Source: Nitriliruptoraceae bacterium
GTDB taxonomy: Bacteria; Actinomycetota; Nitriliruptoria; Nitriliruptorales; Nitriliruptoraceae
Length of the DNA: 27,485 nt
NCBI GenBank assembly: GCA_007131525.1
Contig: SLQK01000291.1
Location: 1 to 27,485, forward strand
Direction: 5' to 3'
Shown here: one piece after another, positions 7,654 through 14,988 of the stretch
Layout of the letters: every line of letters begins with the position of its first letter
Numbering within the stretch: the stretch's first letter is position 1
Notes under the pieces: generated by a model
Databases searched by the model: none
The model's input: the letters and a program-made list of their open reading frames with translations, nothing else
What the model was told of the DNA's origin: nothing
Program-made: the position numbers and the translations under genes

Positions 7654-7821
7654 ATGGGTGGGCGACCGGTCGAGCCGTCGGCAGCTGAGGAACGGATCAC
7701 CGGCCCGGCCGGCTGGCAGCGGGCCCTGCTGGGGTTCCTCGTCGGTGCGGCGATCGGCGCCGCGATCGGGCTCGTCCTCCCCCGCGACGACGGGCCGCGG
7801 CGCCCTCCGCGTTCGGCCTGA
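7654..7821 (+). CDS. Small single-pass membrane protein (55 residues)
   Basis: The ATG at 7654 is preceded four bases upstream by a perfect AGGAGG, the best ribosome-binding site in this part of the window. The product has about 23 hydrophilic residues, then a membrane segment with a small-residue zipper (LLGFLVGAAIGAAIGLVL, about 26-43), and a short charged tail ending RRPPRSA. No known family is recognised; Gly/Ala zippers of this type often drive helix packing in membranes. It is followed after two bases by the GNAT gene and probably co-expressed with it. Its small size makes it easy to miss. The strong SD and the hydrophobic segment are the main support. Confidence 0.6.
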   Translation: MGGRPVEPSAAEERITGPAGWQRALLGFLVGAAIGAAIGLVLPRDDGPRRPPRSA

Positions 7822-7823
7822 GC

Positions 7824-8738
7824 ATGGCACGGCGCCCGCTCCCGCTCACCGGCGCGGAGGTCGAGCGCCTCCCGGGAGCCTGTGCCCGGTGCGTGTTCTG
7901 GGAGCTCGGCGGCAGGTGCCCGCAGCCGCGGTCTCCGACCGTGCTCGGTGGGCTCGCTCCTGCGGTGCCACCCCACGAGGCGCAGCGTGCTCCGACGGAG
8001 CGCAAGCGTGACTGGGTGGAGGCCTGTACGGCCGACGGCTTCCCGGCGGGAGCGGTCGTCGACCTCCCGCCGGGCACCCAGCGGCGGCGGGAGGTCGCCG
8101 CTTTCGCGCTGTTCGCGCCCAGCGAGCGGTACGCGCCGCGCGCCGGGACGGCGCCTCGGGCCGGCCGTGACGCCCTGCTGCTGGCCACGATCTACGTGGG
8201 GGACATCCACCGCGAGTCGGGCATGGGGCGGCTGTTGCTGCAGGCGGCGCTGCGGGAGGCGATCCGACAGGACCGGCCGGCGGTCGAGGCCTACGGCGAC
8301 CGGCGGTTCCGCGAACGCACCTGCCTGCTCCCGGTGACCTGGCTGCTGCGCGAGGGCTTCACGGTCCATCGAGAGCACCCTCGCACCCCCCTGCTGCGGC
8401 TGGACACCCGCCGGACCGTCCGGTGGGCGGAGTCCCTGGAACACGCCTGGGATGAGGTCCTGGCTCGCCTGCCGGTCACGGCCCCGGAACCCAGGCGCGG
8501 CGGTACCGTGAGCGGCGCGGTCGTCTCCACGTCGAGACAACCGGGCGGCGACGCGCACGACGCGAGCGCCCCGCCGCGGGACGCCCCGCTGCTGCCACCA
8601 CGACCTCCGCGAGCTGTCCGTGCGCGCCTACCACGAGCTGTTCACCCACCGTGCGGCCCGGTGGCCGCTGCTGACCTCCATGGTCGCCCGGTTGACGCCG
8701 GGCATGATGATCCTGGCCCTCGTCCTCCTCCTCCGTGA
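7824..8738 (+). CDS. GNAT-family N-acetyltransferase with N-terminal Cys motif
   Basis: The protein belongs to an actinobacterial GNAT group found near parB that begins with a CxxCVFWEL segment (C20, C23, and here also C32). The conserved part runs to about residue 212: a substrate-side region with WVEACTADGF, then LLLATIYVGDIHRESGMGRLLLQAAL, in which the family's R/Q-x-x-G-x-G/A acetyl-CoA loop is replaced by RESGMG, then VEAYGD and HPRTPLLRL. Substrate unknown. The remaining 90 residues are Pro/Arg/Ala-rich and overlap the MFS gene by 119 bases in another frame, so they look like run-on past a lost stop. The ATG is two bases after the preceding stop. Confidence 0.85.
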   Translation: MARRPLPLTGAEVERLPGACARCVFWELGGRCPQPRSPTVLGGLAPAVPPHEAQRAPTERKRDWVEACTADGFPAGAVVDLPPGTQRRREVAAFALFAPSERYAPRAGTAPRAGRDALLLATIYVGDIHRESGMGRLLLQAALREAIRQDRPAVEAYGDRRFRERTCLLPVTWLLREGFTVHREHPRTPLLRLDTRRTVRWAESLEHAWDEVLARLPVTAPEPRRGGTVSGAVVSTSRQPGGDAHDASAPPRDAPLLPPRPPRAVRARLPRAVHPPCGPVAAADLHGRPVDAGHDDPGPRPPPP

Positions 8739-9849
8739 GCACGACTACACCTACGCGGCAGCCGGGCTGGTGAGCGCGGGCCACCAGCTGGGGGTGGGTC
8801 TCGCGTCACCCGTCCAGGGTCGCCTGGTGGATCGGTTCGGGCAGGCCAGGATCCTGGTGCCCGACGCCGTCGGCTACCTCGGCGGCACGATCTGCCTGGC
8901 GTTCGCCGCGGCTGGTGGTGCCTCCGTGTCGCTGCTGGTGGTGGTCGCGCTCCTCACGGGTGCCGTCTATCCGCCGGTCACCGCCGCCTCACGCGTCCTG
9001 CTGTCACGGCTCTTCCCGACCGGCCAGCTGCGGGAGACCGCCTTCGCCCTGTCCTCGATCTCGGTGGAGCTCGGGTTCGTCGTGGGTCCGTTGCTCGCGG
9101 TCTGGATCGCCGACGCCGGCACGGCCGGGTGGTCGGTGGTGCTGGCGGGGGCGTTCGCTGCCGTGGGGTCGATCGGGTACGCCAGCACCGCGGGTGCACG
9201 CTCCATGCCACGCCGCGACGGGCGCCGGCCCCGAGGTGGTGCCCTGCGCGCGCCGGGGGTGCGCGTGATCGCGCTGGCCATCGCCTTCGCCGCGGTGGCC
9301 TTCGGCGTGCTCGACATCACCGTGCCGGCGGTAGCGGAGCTCGCCGGCGACCGCAGCGACGCCGGTCGGCTGATCGCGACCCTGGCGACGGGCAGCCTGC
9401 TCAGCGGCATCGTGTACGGCGCACGCCCCTGGCCGGGGACGCTGCCGGGACGCCTGCGGGCGCTGGCAGCCGCCCTCGCGCTCGGGTTGCTGCTGCTGCC
9501 CCTCACGGTCCACGATCTCCGGCTGTTCACCGCCGGGCTGTTCCTGGCCGGGGTGTTCCTGGCACCGACGACCATCGTGGCCTTCCAGCTCCTCGACGAC
9601 CTCGCCATCAAAGGCACCCAGACCGAAGCACAGGCCTGGCTGCAGTCGGCGGTGGTGTTCGGTGTCGCGGTCGGCGCCAGCACCGCCGGTCTCGCGGTGG
9701 ACACCGGCGGGCCGCAGGCCGCCTTCGGCCTGGGGGCGGTGGCGGTCGGGCTCGGCGCGGTGGTCGTGCAGCTGCGTCAGCCCGTGCTGCGGGCGGGGGT
9801 CACCGCAGCCGTGCCAGCCACCGTCGAGGGCGGGTCGCCGAGCAGGTAG
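8620..9849 (+). CDS. Major facilitator superfamily transporter
   Basis: The 409-residue protein is almost wholly hydrophobic with about 11-12 predicted membrane helices. The loop after helix 2 carries the MFS motif A-like GRLVDRFGQARIL. The N-terminal YHELFTHRAARWPLLTSMVARLTPGMM is typical of MFS proteins of the drug/sugar efflux type and supports the GTG start at 8620, though ATG 8680 cannot be excluded. The substrate cannot be inferred. The start lies inside the tail of the GNAT gene, and the last 73 bases overlap the convergent amidase gene. Translation is probably coupled to the GNAT gene. Confidence 0.9.
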   Translation: MRAYHELFTHRAARWPLLTSMVARLTPGMMILALVLLLREHDYTYAAAGLVSAGHQLGVGLASPVQGRLVDRFGQARILVPDAVGYLGGTICLAFAAAGGASVSLLVVVALLTGAVYPPVTAASRVLLSRLFPTGQLRETAFALSSISVELGFVVGPLLAVWIADAGTAGWSVVLAGAFAAVGSIGYASTAGARSMPRRDGRRPRGGALRAPGVRVIALAIAFAAVAFGVLDITVPAVAELAGDRSDAGRLIATLATGSLLSGIVYGARPWPGTLPGRLRALAAALALGLLLLPLTVHDLRLFTAGLFLAGVFLAPTTIVAFQLLDDLAIKGTQTEAQAWLQSAVVFGVAVGASTAGLAVDTGGPQAAFGLGAVAVGLGAVVVQLRQPVLRAGVTAAVPATVEGGSPSR

Positions 9850-10895
9850 TGGGTGATCGCGTGGGTCAACGCGGTGGCGATGCGCTGCTGGGTGCGTGGT
9901 TCGGCGAGCTGACGGCCTTCCTCGGGGTGGGTCAGGAAGCCGGGCTCGATCACCGCGGCAGGCGCCCGGGACTCACGCAGGATGGGGCTGATGGAGGGGT
10001 GGACGCGGCAGTCCTTGGTCCCGGTGACGTCCAGCACCGCTGCCAGTGACAGCTCGGCGAGACGCCGGCCCCGATCGGAGATCTGCACCTCGGTACCGAA
10101 GTGGTACGCGGCCGCACCGCGTGCCCGCGGCGAGTTGGCCCCGTTGAGGTGGATGGACAGGATCAGCTCGACGTCCTCGGCGTTGGCCTGCGCGGCTCGC
10201 TGCGATGGGGTCGGGCTGGTGTACGGCCCACGGCTGAGGACCACGTGCGCGCCGAGCGCGGCGAGCCGTCCCTCGAGGGCGGTCCCGATGCGCCAGGTGA
10301 TCTCGTGCTCCTGTGCCCCGTCGACCGAGGACAGCCCCGGGTCCGCGATCCCGTGGCCGGGATCGACCATCAGCCGGGCCCCGGCGAGGCTGCGGCGGGT
10401 CGGGCGGCGCAGCGCCTCGCGTTCGCGCACCGCCGCCACCGGGGCCTCCTGGTGGGCGCGGTGCAGGCGCAGCACGTGCTCCACGGTCTCATGGCCGGCG
10501 ATCCCGTCGACCAGCAACCCCGCGTTGAGCTGGAACTCCCGGACCGCCGCAGCCGTCTGGACGCCGAACAGCCCGTCGTCGTAGCCGGCGTCGAAGCCGA
10601 GCCGGTTGAGGCGGCGCTGCAGGTCCCGGACGTCGTCCCCGCGCGTCAGTGGCCGCGTGACGTAGAGCAGGCGGTCGCCGAGGCTGAAGGAGGCCCCGAC
10701 CAGCGTCTGCCAGGTCTCCGGGCCGACGACGCCGTCGGCGATGAGCCCGCGCTGCTGCTGGAAGGTCCGAACGGCGGCCTCGGTCGCCGGGTCGAACACG
10801 CTCGGGTCGCTCGGGCAGGTCAGACCGAGGGCCTCGAGGCGACGCTGGACGTCCTCCACCTCGGGCCCGATGCTGCCCAACCGGATCGGTTCCAC
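9777..10895 (-). CDS. cwlM: CwlM-like N-acetylmuramoyl-L-alanine amidase with two peptidoglycan-binding domains, no signal peptide
   Basis: The 372-residue protein starts directly with a peptidoglycan-binding domain (about 8-64), followed by a second (about 84-140) and an Amidase_3 domain (about 174-350). Zinc ligands expected for the family are present: H181 in DPGHG, E198 in QEHEIT and H249 in SIHLNG; the catalytic Glu is E317 in VIEPGFL. Layout and position beside trxA/trxB match mycobacterial CwlM, which is cytoplasmic and activates MurA when phosphorylated. As in CwlM there is no signal peptide or membrane segment, but the active-site set looks complete. The C-terminal 17 residues are Thr/Ala-rich and overlap the convergent MFS gene. 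A hydrolase exported by another route is the alternative. Confidence 0.88.
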   Translation of the reverse strand: MEPIRLGSIGPEVEDVQRRLEALGLTCPSDPSVFDPATEAAVRTFQQQRGLIADGVVGPETWQTLVGASFSLGDRLLYVTRPLTRGDDVRDLQRRLNRLGFDAGYDDGLFGVQTAAAVREFQLNAGLLVDGIAGHETVEHVLRLHRAHQEAPVAAVREREALRRPTRRSLAGARLMVDPGHGIADPGLSSVDGAQEHEITWRIGTALEGRLAALGAHVVLSRGPYTSPTPSQRAAQANAEDVELILSIHLNGANSPRARGAAAYHFGTEVQISDRGRRLAELSLAAVLDVTGTKDCRVHPSISPILRESRAPAAVIEPGFLTHPEEGRQLAEPRTQQRIATALTHAITHYLLGDPPSTVAGTAAVTPARSTG

Positions 10896-10929
10896 GCCCT
10901 GAGCCTACGCGCCGCCGGAGCGGGCGGGA

Positions 10930-11568
10930 TCACGGCGCGGCCGCCCCGGTGGCGGCACGTTCGAGGACGTCCGAGCCGGTCGGGGTGAACCCCATGTCCC
11001 GCAGGTACCGGCGGTGAGCGGCCACGCTCGCGGTCGCGCGCAGCGTCTGGACCCCGAGGTCGGCGAACAGCCCCGGGGTGGTGTAGAACCGGGTCCCGGC
11101 CCGCTGGTCACGGTGCGCCGGGGTGACGTAGTCGAGGTCGATCGTCGCCACCTCGCCGTCGACGCGGGCCAGGACGACCCCCACCGGCACGCCGTCGCGC
11201 AGGACCATCCAGGCGAGATGATCCGCGCGCAGGCCGTCGAACTCGGGCTGGAAGCGAGGGAGGTCGTCGCGGTGGTGGTGCAGGAACCGCTCGAGCAGCG
11301 GCGAGTCGGCCGGCACCGCCACCACCTCGAAGTAGGCGCCCTGCGCCCGATCACGGGCCATCCGCACGAGGTAGTACACATCGATCAGCACGATGGCCCC
11401 GTTGGTGAGCACGACCGGGATCGATCCGATCAGCACCCCGTAGGCCGTGAACACCACCGCACCGATGAGGTTGATCACGCGCAGCCGCCACACCGACGAC
11501 ATGAGCAGGCTGAGGACGATCAGGGCCGACGCGATGTAGCCGACCAGCTCGGTCCACTCAGGCGGCAT
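10930..11568 (-). CDS. Three-helix YgjV-like membrane domain fused to a GNAT-like domain
   Basis: Residues 8-70 form three membrane helices (about 8-24, 30-48, 51-70) with the pattern VGYIASALIVLSLLMSS, then RVINLIGAVVFTAYGVLIG, resembling the YgjV-type inner membrane family. After a basic turn (RMARDRAQG), residues 80-212 form a soluble domain with an acetyltransferase-like look: LAWMVLRDGVPVGVVLARVDGEVATIDLDYVTPAHRD, then LGVQTLRATASVAAHRRYLRDMGF. The classical acetyl-CoA loop is not evident, so enzymatic activity is uncertain. It lies between trxA and the amidase, 34 bases before the latter's start, and probably shares a transcript with it. No substrate is suggested. Confidence 0.75.
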   Translation of the reverse strand: MPPEWTELVGYIASALIVLSLLMSSVWRLRVINLIGAVVFTAYGVLIGSIPVVLTNGAIVLIDVYYLVRMARDRAQGAYFEVVAVPADSPLLERFLHHHRDDLPRFQPEFDGLRADHLAWMVLRDGVPVGVVLARVDGEVATIDLDYVTPAHRDQRAGTRFYTTPGLFADLGVQTLRATASVAAHRRYLRDMGFTPTGSDVLERAATGAAAP

Positions 11569-11608
11569 CGGCAGGTCCAGGGCTCGCGGGGAGGGGCGTC
11601 AGAGCCCC

Positions 11609-11633
11609 GCGCCCCGGCCACCGACCGGGGCGC
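11609..11633 (-). terminator. Hairpin after trxA
   Basis: A perfect 9-bp GC stem (GCGCCCCGG / CCGGGGCGC) closes a 7-base loop 19 bases past the trxA stop. There is no T-run. It may end or attenuate the trx transcript before the membrane/GNAT gene. Confidence 0.5.
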
Positions 11634-11651
11634 CTGTCAGCGTCGGCCTGC

Positions 11652-11975
11652 TCAGCTGACGTAGTCCTTCAGATCCTTGAGCAGTGCGGCCTTGCCCTTC
11701 GCGCCGACGATCCGCTTGTCAGGTCGTCCGCCCTTGAACACCAGCAGGGTGGGGATCGACATGATCCCGTACTCGCGGGCGGTGTCGGGGTTCTCGTCCA
11801 CGTTCAGCTTGACGACCTTGAGCTCATCCGACCGCTCGTCGGCGATCTCGTCGACGATCGGCGACACCATCTTGCAGGGCCCGCACCACTCGGCCCAGAA
11901 GTCGACCAGCACGGGTCGATCGGACTCCAGGACCTCGGTGGTCCAGTCGCTGGTGGTGACGGGGGTAGCTCCCAT
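11652..11975 (-). CDS. trxA: Thioredoxin
   Basis: The 107-residue protein is a standard thioredoxin that reduces protein disulfides using electrons from thioredoxin reductase. The active site WCGPC has cysteines C31 and C34, preceded by VLVDFWAE; the cis-proline motif SIPT is at 73-76, followed by LLVFKGG. An AGGAG lies eight bases before the ATG. It follows trxB on the same strand after 112 bases that contain a hairpin, so the two may be partly uncoupled. The trxB-trxA-cwlM order is conserved in actinobacteria. Confidence 0.97.
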   Translation of the reverse strand: MGATPVTTSDWTTEVLESDRPVLVDFWAEWCGPCKMVSPIVDEIADERSDELKVVKLNVDENPDTAREYGIMSIPTLLVFKGGRPDKRIVGAKGKAALLKDLKDYVS

Positions 11976-12017
11976 GGGTGCGGCTCCTGTGTGTGCAGCT
12001 CCGACGCGTCCTCGGGC

Positions 12018-12042
12018 CGCCTCGGATCGTGGGTCCGAGGCG
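12018..12042 (-). terminator. Hairpin between trxB and trxA
   Basis: A perfect 9-bp stem (CGCCTCGGA / TCCGAGGCG) closes a 7-base loop about 45 bases past the trxB stop. A TACCGT -10-like box (12049-12044, minus) touches it, so it could be a trxB attenuator or part of a trxA leader. Confidence 0.45.
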
Positions 12043-12087
12043 AACGGTACAGGGCGAGGCTCGGCTGGCGGCAGACGCGCCTGCTGC

Positions 12088-13161
12088 TCAGCCGCTGACC
12101 ACCGTGGGCTCGGCCTCGGGGCTCGCCGCGGTCACGCCACCGCCCCCGGCGAGGTAGCGCTCCGCGTCGATGGCGGCGCGGCAGCCGGTCCCGGCGGCGG
12201 TGACGGCCTGGCGGTAGGTGTGGTCCATGACGTCGCCGCAGGCGAAGACGCCCGGCAGGTTGGTCGCGGTGGAGGGTTCGTCGACGATCAGGTAGCCCTC
12301 GTCGTCGGTGTCGAGCACGTCGTCGAACAGCCAGGTGTTGGGGATGTGACCGATGGCCAGGAACAGCCCGTCAGCAGCCAGGGTGCGCTGCTCGCCCGTC
12401 ACCGTGTCGGTCAGCACGACGCCGCTCATCAGGCCACCCTCGCCGAGGATCTCCGCGACGGTGGCGTTGAAGGCGAACTCGATGCGGTCGTTCTTGAAGG
12501 CCCGCTCCTGCATGATGACCGACGCGCGCAGCTGATCCCGGCGGTGCACGACCGTCACCTTGGAGGCGAACTTGGTCAGGAAGATCGCCTCCTCCATCGC
12601 CGAGTCGCCACCGCCGACGACGATGACGTGCTTGTCACGGAAGAAGAAGCCATCGCAGGTCGCGCAGGCGGACACCCCTGACCCCCACAGCTCGTCCTCC
12701 CCGGGGACCTCGAGGCGGCGGGGCTTCGCGCCGGTGGCGATGATCAGCGTCCGGGTCGACAGCCGGAGCCCGGAGGCGGTCTCTAGCACCTTGAGGTCCC
12801 CGGTCAGGTCGACGCTGGTCACGTCCTCGGTGATGAACCGGGTCCCGAAGCGTTCGGCCTGGTCCCGCATGTTGGTGATGAGCTCGGGGCCGAGGATCCC
12901 GGCGGAGAAGCCCGGGAAGTTCTCCACGTCGGTGGTGAGGGTCAGCTGCCCACCGGTGGGCCCGCCCTCGAGCACGCCCTCGATCAGGATCGGCTGCAGG
13001 TTCGCCCGCGCGGCGTACACCGCGGCGGTCAGGCCGGCCGGGCCCGAGCCGATGATGATCGTGTCGTGGACCCGGTCCTCGAGCTCGGGGGTACCGGTCG
13101 GCTCGCTGGCGGGTGCAGGAGCTCCCACCGGGCTCAGGATGATCTTCGGCGTGTCGGACAT
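12088..13161 (-). CDS. trxB: Thioredoxin reductase (NADPH)
   Basis: This flavoprotein transfers electrons from NADPH through FAD and a redox disulfide to thioredoxin. The 357-residue chain has a non-conserved Pro-rich extension of about 30 residues. Then come the FAD-binding GSGPAG (38-43), the redox site CATCDGFFF (C166, C169), the NADPH-binding GGGDSA (183-188) with VVHRRDQLRAS downstream, and the C-terminal FAD motif GVFACGDVMD. The last 20 residues are low-complexity. The ATG at 13161 is the first good start; a later start nearer VHDTIIIG would still keep the fold. It diverges from the zinc-finger membrane protein gene. Confidence 0.97.
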   Translation of the reverse strand: MSDTPKIILSPVGAPAPASEPTGTPELEDRVHDTIIIGSGPAGLTAAVYAARANLQPILIEGVLEGGPTGGQLTLTTDVENFPGFSAGILGPELITNMRDQAERFGTRFITEDVTSVDLTGDLKVLETASGLRLSTRTLIIATGAKPRRLEVPGEDELWGSGVSACATCDGFFFRDKHVIVVGGGDSAMEEAIFLTKFASKVTVVHRRDQLRASVIMQERAFKNDRIEFAFNATVAEILGEGGLMSGVVLTDTVTGEQRTLAADGLFLAIGHIPNTWLFDDVLDTDDEGYLIVDEPSTATNLPGVFACGDVMDHTYRQAVTAAGTGCRAAIDAERYLAGGGGVTAASPEAEPTVVSG

Positions 13162-13261
13162 GAGCGACCTCTGGAGGTGTCGGCGCAGGGGTGACCGCGC
13201 GGGGAGCGATGCGGTCCTCGGTCCAGGCTAACGGCGGGCACCGACCTGGTATTCCCTGCCG

Positions 13262-13267
13262 TACCCT
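13262..13267 (+). promoter_or_regulatory. -10 box for a likely leaderless zinc-finger membrane protein gene
   Basis: TACCCT fits TANNNT and is followed after six bases by ATG 13274, with no Shine-Dalgarno sequence between. The spacing implies that transcription starts at the start codon. Confidence 0.5.
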
Positions 13268-13273
13268 GGCCCC

Positions 13274-13858
13274 ATGCCTGCCCCCACCGCCTGCACCCAG
13301 CACCCGTCGGTCCAGACGCGGCTGCGCTGCTCCGCCTGCGAGACGCCCATCTGTCCGGACTGCGCCCGGGAGGCGGCCGTGGGCTACAAGTGCCCGCCGT
13401 GCGCCCGGCACCTCGACGGCACGACGTCACGCCGGAGTGGGCAGGGCGCGGGCGCCCTGGAGCGGTTCGGCGCCGGCGTCAACCGCCGGGCCGGTGGCGG
13501 CGGGGCCGGCGGCGCGCCAAGCGGCGACCGTCTGGCGGCGACCGTCGGGGCGCGTGCTGTGGCCGTGGGGATGGCGGCCGCCGTGGCGGGCGGTCTCGTG
13601 CTGGCGATCGTGCTGCAGGGTGGCTTCCTGTTCCTGATCTCCTCCGGCGCGATCGGCTGGGGCGTGGCCCGGGCTGTCTACTGGGGTTCCGAGGAGCGCG
13701 ACTCACCCTTCATCCGCGCGGTCGCGATGACCCTGGCCGGCTTCACGGTCGCGATCGCACTGGCGGTGGCGGGGTTCTCGACCGCTCCGGCGGGCCTGGT
13801 GTTCCTGGCCTATCCCGCGGCGGTGTACGGCGGCTGGATCGTGGTCCGCGGTCGCTGA
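13274..13858 (+). CDS. B-box-type zinc-finger membrane protein
   Basis: The 194-residue protein begins with a B-box-like cluster of metal ligands: C7, H10, C19, C22, C27, C30, C40 and C43 (pattern CTQHP...LRCSACETPICPDCAREAAVGYKCPPC), enough for two zinc ions. A Gly-rich linker (about 50-85) leads to about three or four membrane segments between 90 and 190, one reading AVAMTLAGFTVAIALAVAGF. In actinobacteria similar fingers precede rhomboid proteases or uncharacterised membrane domains. No rhomboid GxSx catalytic motif is seen here, so this is not called a protease. Function unknown; the finger probably binds protein partners. It converges on the anti-sigma gene. Confidence 0.8.
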   Translation: MPAPTACTQHPSVQTRLRCSACETPICPDCAREAAVGYKCPPCARHLDGTTSRRSGQGAGALERFGAGVNRRAGGGGAGGAPSGDRLAATVGARAVAVGMAAAVAGGLVLAIVLQGGFLFLISSGAIGWGVARAVYWGSEERDSPFIRAVAMTLAGFTVAIALAVAGFSTAPAGLVFLAYPAAVYGGWIVVRGR

Positions 13859-13868
13859 TCCGTCGTCG

Positions 13869-14918
13869 TCAGGCCTGGTCGAACCGCAGGACCTGGCAGG
13901 AGGCCCGCTCCAGCGTCCACACCTCGACCCGGGTGTACGCCCCGGATCGGGGATCGGGGGTCACCAGCCCGACGCTGACCGCTGGGACACCGTCGAGCTC
14001 GAGCAGCTCGATCCGGATCGGGATCGCCTGCTCGTCACCCTCGAGCAGGGCGGTCAGGCAGGCCTGGAGGTCGGCGACGTCCGCCGGTCCCAACACGCGG
14101 CCGTCACGGGTGACGACCTCCGGCCCGGCCGAGGGGGCCACCTCGTCGTCCTCGACGTCGTCAGCCATCGACTCCGGCGTCGCCGGAGCGACGGCGCCGA
14201 GCAGGAGCTGCTGGAACCGTGCGGCCACCGCCGCACCGTCCTCGCGTGGCAGGGCCTGTGCGGCCACCGCCGCGAGCTCGGGACTGGCGAGCAGCGCCGC
14301 CAGGTCCGCGCTGGAGATCGCTCGGCCGTCGTCGACCACGATGGGAGCCCGTGCCTCGAGCTCAGGGCCGGCCGGCAGCGCCTCGAGCTCCGCGGCGTCA
14401 TCGGCGCTCAGCAGCGCGTCGGCGCGTTCGGCGGTGTCGACCTCGTCCGAGCCCAGACCGAGCTGCCCCAGCCCGACGAGCCCCCCGGCGAGCAGCACGA
14501 GGCCGGCCGCCACCCCGGTCACCGCCGGCACGACCCGTCGCCGTCGACGCTGCGTGAGCTCGTCGTGGCCGGTGTCGGTGACCGTGGCGGGGGTGGGTGC
14601 GGCCTCGGCCTCCGCCGCTGTCACCGGCTCGCCCCCGGTGGGCAGCCGCTGGACCGTGGTGTCCGACGACGTCGTCGACAGCACCTCGTCCAACACACCC
14701 GCCAACCGGTCGTCGAGGCGTTGGCGTGCCCCGGGTGGGAGCTCGGTGGCTGCCAGCCCGCGCAGCGCCTCATCCGCTGCACGCAGCCCCGCCAGCCGCG
14801 CCCGCAGCACGTGATCGCCGGCGAGCTCGGCCTCGAGGGCACGGCGCTCGTCGGCAGCCAGCTCACCATCGAGGTAGCTGGTCAGGCGCTCGGTCTCGTC
14901 CAACGGTGCTCCTGGCAC
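13869..14918 (-). CDS. Membrane-anchored anti-sigma factor for the adjacent ECF sigma factor
   Basis: Residues 5-60 (TERLTSYLDGELAADERRALEAELAGDHVLRARLAGL) resemble the anti-sigma helical domain of RsiW/RskA type, but the zinc motif HxxxCxxC is absent. A basic stop-transfer stretch (QRRRRR) precedes one membrane helix at about 130-155. The extracytoplasmic part of about 195 residues is acidic and rich in Ala/Leu/Glu, with two similar segments reading VVDDGRAISSADLAALL and VTRDGRVLGPADVADLQ, so the outer domain may be duplicated. It follows the sigma gene by 46 bases. The start may be GTG 14918 or a TTG at 14903, which has an AGGAG five bases before it. Confidence 0.82.
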   Translation of the reverse strand: MPGAPLDETERLTSYLDGELAADERRALEAELAGDHVLRARLAGLRAADEALRGLAATELPPGARQRLDDRLAGVLDEVLSTTSSDTTVQRLPTGGEPVTAAEAEAAPTPATVTDTGHDELTQRRRRRVVPAVTGVAAGLVLLAGGLVGLGQLGLGSDEVDTAERADALLSADDAAELEALPAGPELEARAPIVVDDGRAISSADLAALLASPELAAVAAQALPREDGAAVAARFQQLLLGAVAPATPESMADDVEDDEVAPSAGPEVVTRDGRVLGPADVADLQACLTALLEGDEQAIPIRIELLELDGVPAVSVGLVTPDPRSGAYTRVEVWTLERASCQVLRFDQA

Positions 14919-14943
14919 CCGGCTCCGCCCGGGTCCGCGGTGT

Positions 14944-14988
14944 GGTCAGGGGTGGGACGTGCGGTCAGGGGTGGGACGTTCGGTCAGG
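14944..14988. repeat. 19-bp tandem repeat across the sigma-factor stop codon
   Basis: GGTCAGGGGTGGGACGT occurs at 14944-14960 and 14963-14979, and the first seven bases recur at 14982, a constant period of 19. The repeat covers the end of the sigma gene and the spacer before the anti-sigma gene. Each unit carries a minus-strand TGA; because 19 is not divisible by three, a copy-number change would shift which stop is used. Confidence 0.75.
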
